Assembly: GCF_014251555.1 (NCBI RefSeq)
Contig: NZ_CP059190.1
Location: 267,377 to 331,376 of the forward strand
Reading direction: 5' to 3'
DNA: 64,000 nt
DNA from: Blattabacterium cuenoti
GTDB lineage: Bacteria; Bacteroidota; Bacteroidia; Flavobacteriales; Blattabacteriaceae
Shown here: positions 27,159 through 34,779 of the stretch, one piece after another
How positions within the stretch are numbered: position 1 is the first letter of the stretch
How the letters are laid out: the number at the start of each line of letters is the position of its first letter
Made by a program: the position numbers and the translations under genes
The notes under the pieces: model-generated
Told to the model about the DNA's origin: nothing
Seen by the model: only the letters and a program-made list of their open reading frames with translations
Database searches by the model: none

Positions 27159-27968
27159 ATGAATTATATTCAATCAATCCTATTAGGGATTATTGAAGGA
27201 ATTACAGAGTTTTTACCTATTTCTTCTACAGGACATATGATCCTTGCAGCTTCTATTATGGGAATACTAGAAGATAAAATAACAAATTTATTTCTTGTAT
27301 CTGTTCAGCTTGGAGCAGTTTTATCAGTAGTTTTTTTGTATAGAAACAAATTTTTTTTTCAAAAATGGGATTTTTACCTAAAAATTTTTGTAGCTAGTTT
27401 TCCTGTAGGGATTTTGGGTTTTTTTTCTTCCAAAAAAACAAATTTTTTATTAGTAGATCCACTGATTGTAGCTCTATCTCTTTTTATAGGTGGATTAGTC
27501 ATTTTGAAAGCAGAAAATTTTTATGAAAAAAATTACCCTAATAAAAGGAATAGAATTACTTATTTCAAAGCTTTTATTATTGGTTTATTTCAATGTATGG
27601 CTTTGATCCCAGGAGTATCTAGAAGTGCAACTACCATTGTTTCTTGTATGCTACAAAATGTCAATAGAAGAAAAGCTATTGAATTCTCTTTCTTTTTATC
27701 TGTGCCTGTTATTGGAATTGCTACATGTAAAAAATTATTTGATTATTATTTTCAATTAAATTCTTTTACATTTACATTTACATTTAAAGAGATAAAATTA
27801 TTATTTTTAGGAAACATAGTAGCTTTCATAACTGGAATTATAGTTCTCAAATATTTTATGAAATATTTGAAAAAAAATAATTTCAAATTATTTGGATACT
27901 ATCGAATCATTTTAGGTATTTTTTTTCTTGTTATACATTATTTGATTAAACCGCTTGGTAAATTTTGA
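27159..27968 (+). CDS. uppP: Undecaprenyl-diphosphatase UppP (BacA)
   Basis: UppP dephosphorylates undecaprenyl diphosphate to recycle the lipid carrier of peptidoglycan synthesis. The 269-residue membrane protein has the two active-site motifs EGITEFLPISSTGHMIL (residues about 13-29) and PGVSRSATT (near residue 149), and about eight hydrophobic segments. A hexamer TTTACA repeated three times at 27765-27782 encodes Phe-Thr repeats in a loop. The stop codon overlaps the TTG start of truB. Confidence 0.95.
   Translation: MNYIQSILLGIIEGITEFLPISSTGHMILAASIMGILEDKITNLFLVSVQLGAVLSVVFLYRNKFFFQKWDFYLKIFVASFPVGILGFFSSKKTNFLLVDPLIVALSLFIGGLVILKAENFYEKNYPNKRNRITYFKAFIIGLFQCMALIPGVSRSATTIVSCMLQNVNRRKAIEFSFFLSVPVIGIATCKKLFDYYFQLNSFTFTFTFKEIKLLFLGNIVAFITGIIVLKYFMKYLKKNNFKLFGYYRIILGIFFLVIHYLIKPLGKF
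27765..27782 (+). repeat. three tandem TTTACA hexamers inside uppP
   Basis: Three perfect copies of TTTACA code for Phe-Thr-Phe-Thr-Phe-Thr in frame. Copy-number changes would add or remove Phe-Thr pairs without shifting the frame. Confidence 0.8.
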
Positions 27969-28696
27969 TCAAAGATTTATTAGAATTTCAAAATGGAAAA
28001 ATGTTATTAATAGATAAACCGTGGGGATGGACTTCTTTTGAAATTGTGAAAAAAATTAAAAATTCTATTCTCATGGATACTCCTACAACAAAAAAAGGAA
28101 ATTTAAAAATAGGACACGCGGGAACTTTAGATCCTCTTGCCACAGGTTTACTAATTGTTCTAACAGGAAAATATACTAAAAAAGTAGATGAGATTCAAAA
28201 TTATAAAAAAACTTATACAGGAATTATAAAATTAGGCTGTGAAACTTTATCTTTTGATTCAGAAACAGAAGAATATAATTTTTCTTCCATTTCACACATC
28301 ACTCCTCAACTTATTAGAAAAACATCGCAAAAATTTATAGGAGAAATAGATCAATATCCTCCCTCTTTTTCGGCCTTAAAAAGAAAAGGGAAAAGATTCT
28401 ATGAGTATGCTAGAAAAGGAGAAAAAATAATAATAAATTCAATGAAATCGAGACGTGTTAATATTTATCAATTTCATATTCTAAAGATAGGAATTCCCTA
28501 CATAAAATTTTTTATAGAATGTGGAAAAGGAACTTATATTAGATCTATTGCTCAAGATTTTGGAAAAGAACTCAGAAGCGTAGCTTATCTACTTTCTTTA
28601 AGAAGAGAACGTATAGGTAATTTTTCTATAAAAAATAGTTCTTATGATTTAGATCTTTCAGAAAAATTAGAATTTCCATGTTACTTATTAAATTAA
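27965..28696 (+). CDS. truB: tRNA pseudouridine55 synthase TruB
   Basis: TruB converts U55 of the T-loop of tRNAs to pseudouridine. The 243-residue protein has [15 protein letters not shown] near residue 14, the catalytic-aspartate motif [14 protein letters not shown] near residue 50, [20 protein letters not shown] near residue 125, and [15 protein letters not shown] near residue 179. The start is taken as TTG at 27965, which overlaps the uppP stop (TTGA): flavobacterial TruB has about a dozen residues before LLIDKP, which this start restores. An internal ATG at 28001 would truncate that segment. The 3' end overlaps convergent rpsP by four bases. Confidence 0.94.
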   Translation: MIKDLLEFQNGKMLLIDKPWGWTSFEIVKKIKNSILMDTPTTKKGNLKIGHAGTLDPLATGLLIVLTGKYTKKVDEIQNYKKTYTGIIKLGCETLSFDSETEEYNFSSISHITPQLIRKTSQKFIGEIDQYPPSFSALKRKGKRFYEYARKGEKIIINSMKSRRVNIYQFHILKIGIPYIKFFIECGKGTYIRSIAQDFGKELRSVAYLLSLRRERIGNFSIKNSSYDLDLSEKLEFPCYLLN

Positions 28697-29031
28697 ATTT
28701 TATATTTTTTGTACCATCCATGAAATCTTTTGTGGCATTCTTCATCAGTTAAAACTCCTTTTTTAACTCCTTCTAATAAATGTTTTTTGAGTAATACACC
28801 GTTTTGAGAAAAAATGGATCTAACCGTGTTAGTAGGTTGTGCTCCTTTCATTAACCATGAAACAGCATTTTCCATTTTCAATACAGTTGAAGGAGGATCC
28901 GTATGAGGATTATAAGTTCCTAGTTTTTCAATAAATTTACCATCTCGTGGAGAACGAGAATCAGCTACAACTATATGATAAATAGGTTTATGCTTTTTTC
29001 CTATTCTTTTTAAACGTATTTTCACAGACAT
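28693..29031 (-). CDS. rpsP: 30S ribosomal protein S16
   Basis: S16 is a small-subunit protein needed for 16S rRNA folding. The 112-residue product begins with the family signature [20 protein letters not shown] and contains [19 protein letters not shown] near residue 24 and WLMKGAQPT near residue 59. Many free-living flavobacteria have a long C-terminal extension; here the protein ends soon after the conserved domain ([12 protein letters not shown]). It is monocistronic, convergent with truB and divergent from the tRNA-Gln pair. Confidence 0.96.
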   Translation of the reverse strand: MSVKIRLKRIGKKHKPIYHIVVADSRSPRDGKFIEKLGTYNPHTDPPSTVLKMENAVSWLMKGAQPTNTVRSIFSQNGVLLKKHLLEGVKKGVLTDEECHKRFHGWYKKYKI

Positions 29032-29121
29032 ATATTTGATGGATTTAAATAATAACCAAAAAACCTCAATTTAGGCATAATTATAATGTTTTTGAAAAAA
29101 AAATGGTATATATTTACACAT

Positions 29122-29192
29122 AGACCCGTTGTGTAACGGTAGCACAGCAGATTTTGGTTCTGTAAGTTGGGGTTCGAGTCCCTACGGGTCTG
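29122..29192 (+). tRNA. tRNA-Gln (anticodon UUG), copy 1
   Basis: The 71-base gene folds as a cloverleaf. The acceptor stem AGACCCG pairs perfectly with CGGGTCT, the anticodon stem is GCAGA/TCTGT around the loop TTTTGGT (anticodon TTG), and the T-loop is TTCGAGT with T-stem TGGGG/CCCTA, which contains one G-U pair. The discriminator base is G and no CCA is encoded. It is the copy with an intact acceptor stem. Confidence 0.93.
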
Positions 29193-29208
29193 TTACCGTT
29201 TTACACAT

Positions 29209-29279
29209 AGACCCGTTGTGTAACGGTAGCACAGCAGATTTTGGTTCTGTAAGTTAGGGTTCGAGTCCCTACGGGACTG
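29209..29279 (+). tRNA. tRNA-Gln (anticodon UUG), copy 2 with acceptor-stem mismatch
   Basis: This second copy has the same anticodon arm and a fully paired T-stem (TAGGG/CCCTA), but its 3' acceptor strand reads CGGGACT, leaving an A-A mismatch at position 3:70 against AGACCCG. It may be less efficiently processed or charged, or be on the way to becoming a pseudogene. No CCA is encoded. Confidence 0.82.
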
Positions 29280-29333
29280 TTACCGTCCGTATAGTTTTTA
29301 ATTGGATTTTTGAGATATGTTGAATTTTACAAA

Positions 29334-30740
29334 ATGAGTATTGGAATGAAAGTAAAAAAAGAAAAAGTTTTATTAATAGCTTTTTTAAGTGTTTTAGCAT
29401 ATGTATTGATCCATTTGTCAAAATCTTTTTTAGGATTGGATAAGTTGTCTCTTTGCATGCTAAGATGCTTCGTCATATCTCTTTTCATATTGTATGCCTT
29501 TCTGAAAAAAGATTTAACTACTTGGATCTTATTATCCATTATCATAGGAATAGAAATAGGATTAGATCTACCAAAAATCGCTGTAGAACTAAGATTTTTA
29601 TCTCAAATATTTTTGAGATTGATAAAAACTATTATTGCTCCAATATTATTCTCAACTTTAGTAGTTGGAATAGCTAGTCATTCTAATATTAAACAATTAG
29701 GCAGTATGGGATGGAAGTCCCTACTATATTTTGAAGTTGTAACAACTTTAGCTTTATTCATTGGTCTTATTGCTATTAATGTCTCTCAAGCTGGAGTAGG
29801 TATTGTGATGCCTTCGGGAATCACAGAACAACAATTGCCAAAAGTAGAAAGTAGAACTTGGCAAAACACTATTCTTCATGTATTCCCAGAAAATTTTATC
29901 AAATCTATATATCACGGAGACGTATTGCCTATAGTGGTATTTTCTGTTATTTTCGGAATTTCCATGGTTTTTCTGGAAGAGAAAAAACGAACCCCTCTAT
30001 TACTATTTGCAGAGAGTCTTTCAGAAATCATGTTTAAATTTACTAAAATTATCATGTATTTTGCTCCTATAGGAGTAGGATCCGCTATAGCTTATACAGT
30101 AGGACATATGGGGTTGGATATTTTATATAATTTATTTCAGTTATTGTTGACTCTTTATATTGCTTTACTTATCTTTTTGATAGTTGTTTTACTTCCTATT
30201 CTTTTATGGATTAAAGTTCCTTTAAAAAGTTTCATTAAAGCATTAACTGAACCTGTCTCACTTGCATTTGCTACTACAAGTTCTGAATCAGCCTTACCTC
30301 TACTTATGGAAAATTTAGAGAAATTAGGCGTTCCCAGAAAAATTATTGCTTTTGTGATTCCTACAGGTTATAGCTTCAATTTGGATGGGACTACTTTATA
30401 TTTATCTTTAGCTACTGTTTTTGTAGCACAAGCATCTGGTATTCCTTTGAGTTTTAGTCAACAGATATTCATAGGTTTGACTTTAATTTTAACTAGCAAA
30501 GGAGTAGCAGGAGTACCTAGAGCATCTTTAGTTATTCTTTTAGCGACTGTTGCTTCTTTTGGATTACCTACTTGGCCTATATTAGCTATTATAGGAATAG
30601 ATGAATTAATGGACATGGCTCGCACGACCGTAAATGTGATAGGAAATGGATTAGCTAGTTGTGTAATAGCTCGTTCTGAGGGGGAATTGGACGATAAAAA
30701 AATGTTAGATTATATCAATCAAAGTGAAAATGATTTGTAA
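29334..30740 (+). CDS. Dicarboxylate/amino acid:cation symporter (GltP/DctA family)
   Basis: The protein (468 residues from the ATG at 29334; an in-frame TTG at 29310 and ATG at 29346 are alternatives) belongs to the SDF family of sodium or proton symporters for glutamate, aspartate or C4-dicarboxylates. It has the serine-rich reentrant loop ATTSSESALP near residue 310, PTGYSFNLDGTTLY near residue 343, and the TM8 substrate motif TTVNVIGNGLASCVIAR near the C-terminus. About eight membrane segments are visible. Such a carrier could import host glutamate or dicarboxylates. The exact substrate is not determined. Confidence 0.93.
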   Translation: MSIGMKVKKEKVLLIAFLSVLAYVLIHLSKSFLGLDKLSLCMLRCFVISLFILYAFLKKDLTTWILLSIIIGIEIGLDLPKIAVELRFLSQIFLRLIKTIIAPILFSTLVVGIASHSNIKQLGSMGWKSLLYFEVVTTLALFIGLIAINVSQAGVGIVMPSGITEQQLPKVESRTWQNTILHVFPENFIKSIYHGDVLPIVVFSVIFGISMVFLEEKKRTPLLLFAESLSEIMFKFTKIIMYFAPIGVGSAIAYTVGHMGLDILYNLFQLLLTLYIALLIFLIVVLLPILLWIKVPLKSFIKALTEPVSLAFATTSSESALPLLMENLEKLGVPRKIIAFVIPTGYSFNLDGTTLYLSLATVFVAQASGIPLSFSQQIFIGLTLILTSKGVAGVPRASLVILLATVASFGLPTWPILAIIGIDELMDMARTTVNVIGNGLASCVIARSEGELDDKKMLDYINQSENDL

Positions 30741-30747
30741 TTAAATT

Positions 30748-31815
30748 TTGAAAAGAAACTGTTTTTTTTATAGGAAAAAAAAATATTCTATAGGCCAAAA
30801 TGGAGTAGTCACAAGAAAAAGTCATTCTAATATTGCTTTAATTAAATATTGGGGAAAGCATAAGAATAAAATTCAAATTCCGTTGAATTCGTCTATTAGT
30901 TATTCACTGGGAGGAGTTTACACGGTAACACGATTAATTTATTATCTGAGAGAGAAAAAAAAAAGAAATTTATCCATAAAAGTTTTTCTGTCTGGAAAAG
31001 AAAAAACTAGTTTTATTCCAAAGATTTTGGAATTTTTTCATAGAATCTCATTTTATTGTTCTTATTTACGAGATTTTAATTTTATTATCAAAACCTATAA
31101 TACTTTTCCACATAGTAGTGGAATAGCTTCTTCTGCTTCTTCTATGAGTGCTTTAGCATTATGTATTATGGAAATAGAAAAAAAATTAGTTTCTTCTTTA
31201 AAAGAAGATTTTTTTTTAAAAAAAGCTTCTTTTTTAGCTAGATTAGGTTCCGGAAGTGCTTGCAGATCTATTTATCCTGGACTTGTTGTCTGGGGATGTC
31301 ATCAATCCATAAAAGGGAGTAATGATCTTTATGCTATTCCATATCCATATAAAGTCCACTCCATTTTTACGAAAATGGTAAATACTATTTTAATAATAGA
31401 TGAAGAACCTAAAAAGATTTTGAGTTCAAAAGGGCATCAGTTAATGAATAATCATCCTTATGCTAGAGAAAGACTTAAATGTGCTAATAAAAATATGGAT
31501 CGGCTTATCTCCATATTAAAAATAGGAGATTTTCAAGAATTTGGAGAATTGATAGAGCATGAAGCTTTGACTCTTCATGCCATGATCATGACATCTCGTC
31601 CCTATTTTTTATGGATGAAACCAAATACTCTGAACGTTCTTTATACTGTATGGGATTTTAGAATACAAAGCAAGAAAAATATCTATTTTACATTAGATGC
31701 AGGTGCAAATGTTCATCTTTTATACCCTATTCAAGAAAAAAAAATCATCCTAAAATGGATATATAGCGATCTTTTTTCTTATTGTAAAAAAATTATAGAA
31801 AGTTTTTGTTATTAG
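30748..31815 (+). CDS. mvaD: Diphosphomevalonate decarboxylase
   Basis: This GHMP-family enzyme makes isopentenyl diphosphate from diphosphomevalonate, the last step of the mevalonate pathway. The 355-residue protein has SNIALIKYWGKHKN near residue 27, the ATP loop FPHSSGIASSASSMSALAL near residue 119, LARLGSGSACRSIYPG near residue 163 and LDAGANVHLL near the C-terminus. The start is a TTG at 30748-30750; no ATG occurs before the first conserved motif. It implies isoprenoid synthesis through mevalonate, as in flavobacteria. It follows the symporter by seven bases. Confidence 0.93.
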   Translation: MKRNCFFYRKKKYSIGQNGVVTRKSHSNIALIKYWGKHKNKIQIPLNSSISYSLGGVYTVTRLIYYLREKKKRNLSIKVFLSGKEKTSFIPKILEFFHRISFYCSYLRDFNFIIKTYNTFPHSSGIASSASSMSALALCIMEIEKKLVSSLKEDFFLKKASFLARLGSGSACRSIYPGLVVWGCHQSIKGSNDLYAIPYPYKVHSIFTKMVNTILIIDEEPKKILSSKGHQLMNNHPYARERLKCANKNMDRLISILKIGDFQEFGELIEHEALTLHAMIMTSRPYFLWMKPNTLNVLYTVWDFRIQSKKNIYFTLDAGANVHLLYPIQEKKIILKWIYSDLFSYCKKIIESFCY

Positions 31816-31816
31816 T

Positions 31817-31824
31817 TATATTTG
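31817..31824 (+). promoter_or_regulatory. possible -7 element for tRNA-His
   Basis: TATATTTG fits TAnnTTTG exactly and ends 18 bases before the tRNA-His 5' end, a suitable distance for a short leader. It overlaps the region just after the mvaD stop. A -33 element is not evident. Confidence 0.35.
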
Positions 31825-31842
31825 TGGGGATTTATATTATAT

Positions 31843-31918
31843 GGTGGACGTAGCTCAGTTGGTTTAGAGCATCAGATTGTGGTTCTGAGGGTCGCCGGTT
31901 CGAATCCGGTCGTCCACC
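31843..31918 (+). tRNA. tRNA-His (anticodon GUG)
   Basis: The 76-base gene includes the histidine-specific extra G(-1) at 31843 opposite C73 at 31918. The acceptor stem is GTGGACG/CGTCCAC, the anticodon stem TCAGA/TCTGA around TTGTGGT, and the T-loop TTCGAAT with perfect stem CCGG. No CCA is encoded. It ends one base before the stop codon of convergent aspC. Confidence 0.96.
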
Positions 31919-31919
31919 T

Positions 31920-33110
31920 TTAATTTAATGCCTTTTTTATTCTTGTGAAAGCTTCTATAATTTTATCTTCTGATGAAGCGTAAGAGATACGCAAATATTC
32001 ATGATCACCAAAAGCACTCCCACTCACGGTAGCTACTTGAGCTTTTTCAAGTAATAATTCAGAAAAATCATCCGCATTTTGAATAACTTTACCATATAAT
32101 TTTTTTCCAAAAAAATCTGAAACTTTTGGAAAAATATAAAAAGCTCCATTTGGTTTATTAAATTGAAAACCATCAATTTCTTTGATCAGATTCAAAACTA
32201 AGTTTCTTCTTTTTTTAAACTCTTTGATCATATATCCTATTTCACTTGGATCGGCTTTTAATGCAGAAATAGCTGCTCTCTGTGCAATAGAATTAGCACA
32301 AGAAGTCATTTGCCCCTGTATCTTATCACAAGATTGAGCAATCCATTCTGGAGCTCCAATATATCCAATTCTCCAACCCGTCATTGAAAAAGCCTTAGAA
32401 AGTCCATTTAGAGTGATAACTTGATTATAAATATCAGGAAATACAGCAATACTAGTAGCATGTTTGTCAGAATAACAAATATGTTCATAAATCTCATCAG
32501 AAAGAATCATGATTCTTGGATGTTTTTTAAAAATTTCTGCTAAATCTCTTAATTCTTGATAAGAATAAACACTTCCTGTAGGATTACAAGGAGTACTGAA
32601 AATAAATAATTTAGTTTTAGAGGTTATTACTTTTTCTAACTGTTTTGGATGAATTTTAAAATTGTTTTTCATGGTTGTTTGGACGACAACAGGATAAGAT
32701 TCACATAATTTTACCATTTGTAAATAACTTACCCAATAAGGAGCGGGGATAATGACTTCATCATTTTGATTCAGCAAAGATAAAAGAACATTCATGATAG
32801 CTTGTTTTGCTCCAGTAGAAACTACAATTTGAGAAGGAGTATATTTTAAATGATTATCACGGTAGAATTTTTCGCATATTACTTTTCTAAGTTCTAAATA
32901 TCCGGAAACAGGAGTATAATAATGATAACCTTCATCGATCGCTTGTTTAGCAGCATCTAAAACGAAATTAGGAGGTAAAAAGTCTGGTTCTCCCAAACTT
33001 AAGTTGATAATGTCATAGCCTTTGTTTTTTAATTCTCTAGCTTTAGCTGACATAGCTATGGTTTGCGAATAAGATATATTTTGCAAACGATGAGACAATC
33101 TATTTTTCAT
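31920..33110 (-). CDS. aspC: Class I aminotransferase, aspartate aminotransferase type
   Basis: The 396-residue PLP enzyme transfers amino groups between aspartate (and probably aromatic amino acids) and 2-oxoglutarate. It has INLSLGEPDF near residue 35, VSTGAKQAI near 101, SDEIYEHICY near 204, the PLP-lysine motif LNGLSKAFSMTGWRIGY near 233, and RISYASSED near the C-terminus. This is the AatA-type family widespread in Bacteroidetes. It is distinct from the aminotransferase in the phe/tyr operon at 45803. It is divergent from rsmG. Confidence 0.92.
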   Translation of the reverse strand: MKNRLSHRLQNISYSQTIAMSAKARELKNKGYDIINLSLGEPDFLPPNFVLDAAKQAIDEGYHYYTPVSGYLELRKVICEKFYRDNHLKYTPSQIVVSTGAKQAIMNVLLSLLNQNDEVIIPAPYWVSYLQMVKLCESYPVVVQTTMKNNFKIHPKQLEKVITSKTKLFIFSTPCNPTGSVYSYQELRDLAEIFKKHPRIMILSDEIYEHICYSDKHATSIAVFPDIYNQVITLNGLSKAFSMTGWRIGYIGAPEWIAQSCDKIQGQMTSCANSIAQRAAISALKADPSEIGYMIKEFKKRRNLVLNLIKEIDGFQFNKPNGAFYIFPKVSDFFGKKLYGKVIQNADDFSELLLEKAQVATVSGSAFGDHEYLRISYASSEDKIIEAFTRIKKALN

Positions 33111-33134
33111 AGATATTCGAATTTGAAATGATTA

Positions 33135-33142
33135 CAAATCTA
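33135..33142 (-). promoter_or_regulatory. possible -7 element of the aspC promoter
   Basis: On the minus strand TAGATTTG matches TAnnTTTG exactly and lies 25-32 bases before the aspC ATG, giving a leader of about 18 bases. No good -33 element is seen. Confidence 0.35.
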
Positions 33143-33177
33143 AATAAATTTGATTATAAATTTATTGATCCACTAAT

Positions 33178-33798
33178 ATGGAATTAATTAAAAAATATTT
33201 TCCAGATCTATTGAGTCAACAAATCGAAAAGTTGTCTTCTTTGAAAAATTTATACGCATATTGGAATTCGCATGTGAATTTAATTTCTAGAAAGACATTC
33301 TACGATTTTTATCAACAACATGTCCTTTTTTGTTTAGGAATAGCTAAAGTATTTTCTTTTTTCCCTGGATCATGTGTTATGGATTTAGGCACAGGTGGAG
33401 GATTTCCGGGAATCCCTTTATCCATAGTTTTTCCTCATACAGAATTTATATTAGTAGATTCTATTCGAAAAAAAATTAAAATTATAGAAAAAATCATATA
33501 TGATCTTCATTTAAAAAATGCACATCCTATTTGTATACGTGCAGAAAAATTAGAAAATAAATTTGATTTTGTGGTTACTCGAGCTGTCACAAAAATAAAT
33601 ATCATCCATAATTGGATAAAAAATAAATTTAAATACAAATCCAATTCTAAAATTCAAAATGGAGCTTTATATCTAAAAGGAGGAAATCTTTATGAGGAAT
33701 TAAAAAAATTTCCTCATGCTATAGAATATCCTTTAAATCATTATTTTCAAGAACCATTTTTTATAAATAAAAAAGTAATTTGGATTTCCAATATTTAA
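33178..33798 (+). CDS. rsmG: 16S rRNA (guanine527-N7)-methyltransferase RsmG (GidB)
   Basis: RsmG methylates G527 in the 530 loop of 16S rRNA using SAM. The 206-residue Rossmann-fold protein has WNSHVNLISRK near residue 29, the SAM motif DLGTGGGFPGIPLSI near residue 66, and VVTRAVTKI near residue 137. Length is normal. The following amidohydrolase gene starts 14 bases after its stop. Confidence 0.95.
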   Translation: MELIKKYFPDLLSQQIEKLSSLKNLYAYWNSHVNLISRKTFYDFYQQHVLFCLGIAKVFSFFPGSCVMDLGTGGGFPGIPLSIVFPHTEFILVDSIRKKIKIIEKIIYDLHLKNAHPICIRAEKLENKFDFVVTRAVTKINIIHNWIKNKFKYKSNSKIQNGALYLKGGNLYEELKKFPHAIEYPLNHYFQEPFFINKKVIWISNI

Positions 33799-33812
33799 TA
33801 AACCGATTAAAA

Positions 33813-34778
33813 ATGAATCCTAAAAAAATTTTTATAGAAAAAGTGAAAGAAAAAGGTGGATGGGTTAATGCTCATGCTCACTTAGATAGGGCTTATACTC
33901 TAACAAAAAAAAATTTCAAATATTCTTATTTATCCCTCAAAAAAAAATGGTATTTGGTTGATGAAATGAAACGTTTAGCTACAGAAGAGGATATTTATAT
34001 CCGTATGGAAAAAGCTTTGGAATATTTTTTAATGCAAGGAACACAAGCTTTGTGCACCTTTATTGATGTGGATGAAATTATTGAAGATCGTGCCTTGAAA
34101 GCAGCTCAAAAATTGAAAAATAATTATGGAAATTCCATCCATATTTGTTTTGCTAATCAAGTTTTGAAAGGGGTGTTGGATAAAAAGTCAAAATATTGGT
34201 TCGATAAATCAGTAGAATTTGTGGATATTATTGGGGGGTTACCCGCTAAAGATTATGGAAAAGAAGATGAACATCTAGATATTTTATTAAAAACAGCTAA
34301 AAAAAGGGGAAAAATAGTCCATGTACATGTTGATCAATTTAATACTAGCGAAGAAAAAGAAACCGAAAAATTAGCCAAAAAAACGATTGAACATGGAATG
34401 CAAGGAAAAGTAGTAGCTATACATAGTATTTCTTTAGCAGCACATGCTAGAGCTTATCGTTATGAAATCTATCAATTAATAAAAAGAGCAGATCTAATGG
34501 TAATCTCTTGTCCCATTGCTTGGATTGATCATACCAGAAGTGAACGTTTAACTCCTAGCCATAATTCTATCACTCCAGTGGACGAAATGGTTCCTGAAGG
34601 AATCATAGTGGCTTTTGGAACAGATAATATTTGTGATATATACAAACCTTTTTCTGATGGAAATCTATGGATAGAATTACGTGTGATGTTAGAAGCTTGT
34701 CATTATTATGATATAGATCATTTGGTCGAAATTGCTACAATAAACGGATTAAGAGTATTAGGATTAGTAAATAAATAA
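33813..34778 (+). CDS. Amidohydrolase-superfamily protein, cytosine-deaminase-like
   Basis: The 321-residue protein (ATG at 33813; an in-frame TTG at 33780 lies inside rsmG) has the metal-binding signature of the amidohydrolase superfamily: HAHLDR with histidines 21 and 23, HVHVDQF near residue 170, AIHSIS near 205, and FGTDN near 270. The arrangement HLDR, HVDQ and GTDN resembles CodA-type cytosine deaminases and related N-heterocycle hydrolases. Substrate is not known to me; a deaminase feeding ammonia back into metabolism would make sense in a nitrogen-recycling symbiont, but that is inference. Its stop is one base from convergent lysS. Confidence 0.75.
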   Translation: MNPKKIFIEKVKEKGGWVNAHAHLDRAYTLTKKNFKYSYLSLKKKWYLVDEMKRLATEEDIYIRMEKALEYFLMQGTQALCTFIDVDEIIEDRALKAAQKLKNNYGNSIHICFANQVLKGVLDKKSKYWFDKSVEFVDIIGGLPAKDYGKEDEHLDILLKTAKKRGKIVHVHVDQFNTSEEKETEKLAKKTIEHGMQGKVVAIHSISLAAHARAYRYEIYQLIKRADLMVISCPIAWIDHTRSERLTPSHNSITPVDEMVPEGIIVAFGTDNICDIYKPFSDGNLWIELRVMLEACHYYDIDHLVEIATINGLRVLGLVNK

Positions 34779-34779
34779 C

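Larger units (their letters stand above)
29113..29286 (+). repeat. 87-bp tandem duplication containing tRNA-Gln
   Basis: Two directly abutting 87-base units (29113-29199 and 29200-29286) each contain a complete tRNA-Gln and its short flanks. I see only two differences: G at 29169 versus A at 29256 in the T-stem, and T at 29189 versus A at 29276 in the acceptor stem. This is a recent head-to-tail duplication. Confidence 0.93.
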
